From SAR86 cluster bacterium SAR86A (GTDB lineage: Bacteria; Pseudomonadota; Gammaproteobacteria; Magnimaribacterales; D2472), in contig JH611156.1 of assembly GCA_000252525.1 (NCBI GenBank), forward strand, positions 664,909 through 709,108: a stretch of 44,200 bases of DNA. Direction: 5' to 3'. Both the position numbers and the translations under genes were made by a program. Positions within the stretch are counted from its first letter, which is position 1. Each line of letters begins with the position of its first letter. Shown piece after piece: positions 43,996-44,200 of this stretch. Below the pieces are notes generated by a model. It did not search any database. It was not told the origin of the DNA and saw only the letters and a program-made list of their open reading frames with translations.

Positions 43996-44200
43996 ATGGA
44001 AGATATGTCGATAGATTCAAACGAAGTATGTTCAATCCTTAATGAAATTATGGAATATGAGTTAGCAGGAGTGGTTAGATATACCCACTCTTCAATGATG
44101 GTAAGTGGGCCTTATAGGCTACCCATTGTTACTTTTTTGAAAGAACAAGCAGCAGAGTCTTTACTTCATGCTCAACTTGCACGTGAAAAAATTGCGGGGC
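43996..44200 (+). CDS. Ferritin-like/bacterioferritin-type protein, truncated by window end
   Basis: The first 68 residues are visible. The helix EIMEYELAGVVRYTHSS followed by LPIVTFLKEQAAESLLHAQLA matches bacterioferritin-like ferritin-superfamily proteins, with di-iron ligand candidates Glu in YELAG, Glu in EQAAES and His in LHAQ. The reading frame stays open to the window end. GAGG lies nine bases before the ATG. Iron storage or oxidation is likely and fits the Fur-like site upstream; the exact subgroup (Bfr, Dps-like or another) needs the missing half. Confidence 0.82.
   Translation, partial: MEDMSIDSNEVCSILNEIMEYELAGVVRYTHSSMMVSGPYRLPIVTFLKEQAAESLLHAQLAREKIAG

Noticed and set aside
1-44200. 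CRISPR array, insertion sequence, prophage or integration site
   Set aside because: No spaced direct repeats, transposase, integrase, phage structural genes or tRNA-end duplications were seen; the three tRNAs are flanked by ordinary genes.

Overview
The window is compact, AT-rich bacterial chromosome from a Gram-negative, most likely a gammaproteobacterium and plausibly a SAR86-like marine lineage. The evidence is two large TonB-dependent receptors, LpxH of lipid A synthesis, a long fused PurL, an umuDC operon behind a textbook CTG-N10-CAG LexA box, tRNAs with encoded CCA, and streamlined gene packing: stop/start overlaps, convergent genes with no spacer, and no gap over 300 bases without a gene. 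The SAR86 assignment is inference from gene content and composition and was not searched. There is no prophage, insertion sequence or CRISPR array; nearly everything is housekeeping, with small islands of uncharacterised envelope genes.

Layout. 1-5.9 kb: two paralogous TonB-dependent receptors on the minus strand; the first stops about 18 residues before its paralogue's C-terminal strand. 6.0-8.1 kb: thrS followed at once by yidD. 8.2-11.1 kb: a membrane alpha/beta hydrolase overlapping a lipoprotein esterase, then tRNA-Arg(CCT). 11.1-12.3 kb: two small exported proteins of unknown function. 12.4-15.6 kb: folE-maf-cysS-flavin oxidase run. 15.8-19.8 kb: gloC, an SDR and a secreted metzincin-like protease. 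19.8-22.2 kb: a single-domain MGMT-like protein, ornithine aminotransferase and a divergent citrulline-hydrolase-like gene. 22.3-23.5 kb: a membrane protein and a two-domain lipoprotein. 23.6-30.8 kb: a minus-strand run of nudL, gamma-carbonic anhydrase, alaS, lysC, pyrC, tRNA-Ser and a metF-like gene. 30.9-38.0 kb: Nudix, purL, a short MltF-like transglycosylase and uvrB. 38.1-41.1 kb: tRNA-Asn, an arsC-like phosphatase, a sulfotransferase, ppiB and lpxH. 41.1-44.2 kb: SOS-controlled umuDC, DUF2237, a small exported protein, a DCC-family protein, and a partial ferritin-like gene behind overlapping Fur-box-like sequences.

How the genes fit together. Most are core functions: translation (thrS, cysS, alaS, three tRNAs), nucleotide and folate metabolism (purL, pyrC, folE, metF-like), DNA repair (uvrB, umuDC, MGMT-like) and envelope (lpxH, yidD, TonB receptors, transglycosylase). 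ctlX-like plus rocD would take citrulline through ornithine to glutamate semialdehyde. The items most worth following are a family of exported proteins made of two tandem roughly 100-residue units, each with a cysteine pair about 80 residues apart (two members here); a four-cysteine insertion in the ornithine aminotransferase; a threonyl-tRNA synthetase whose HxxxH editing motif looks altered; and a ppiB gene that appears able to make both a lipoprotein and a cytoplasmic cyclophilin.
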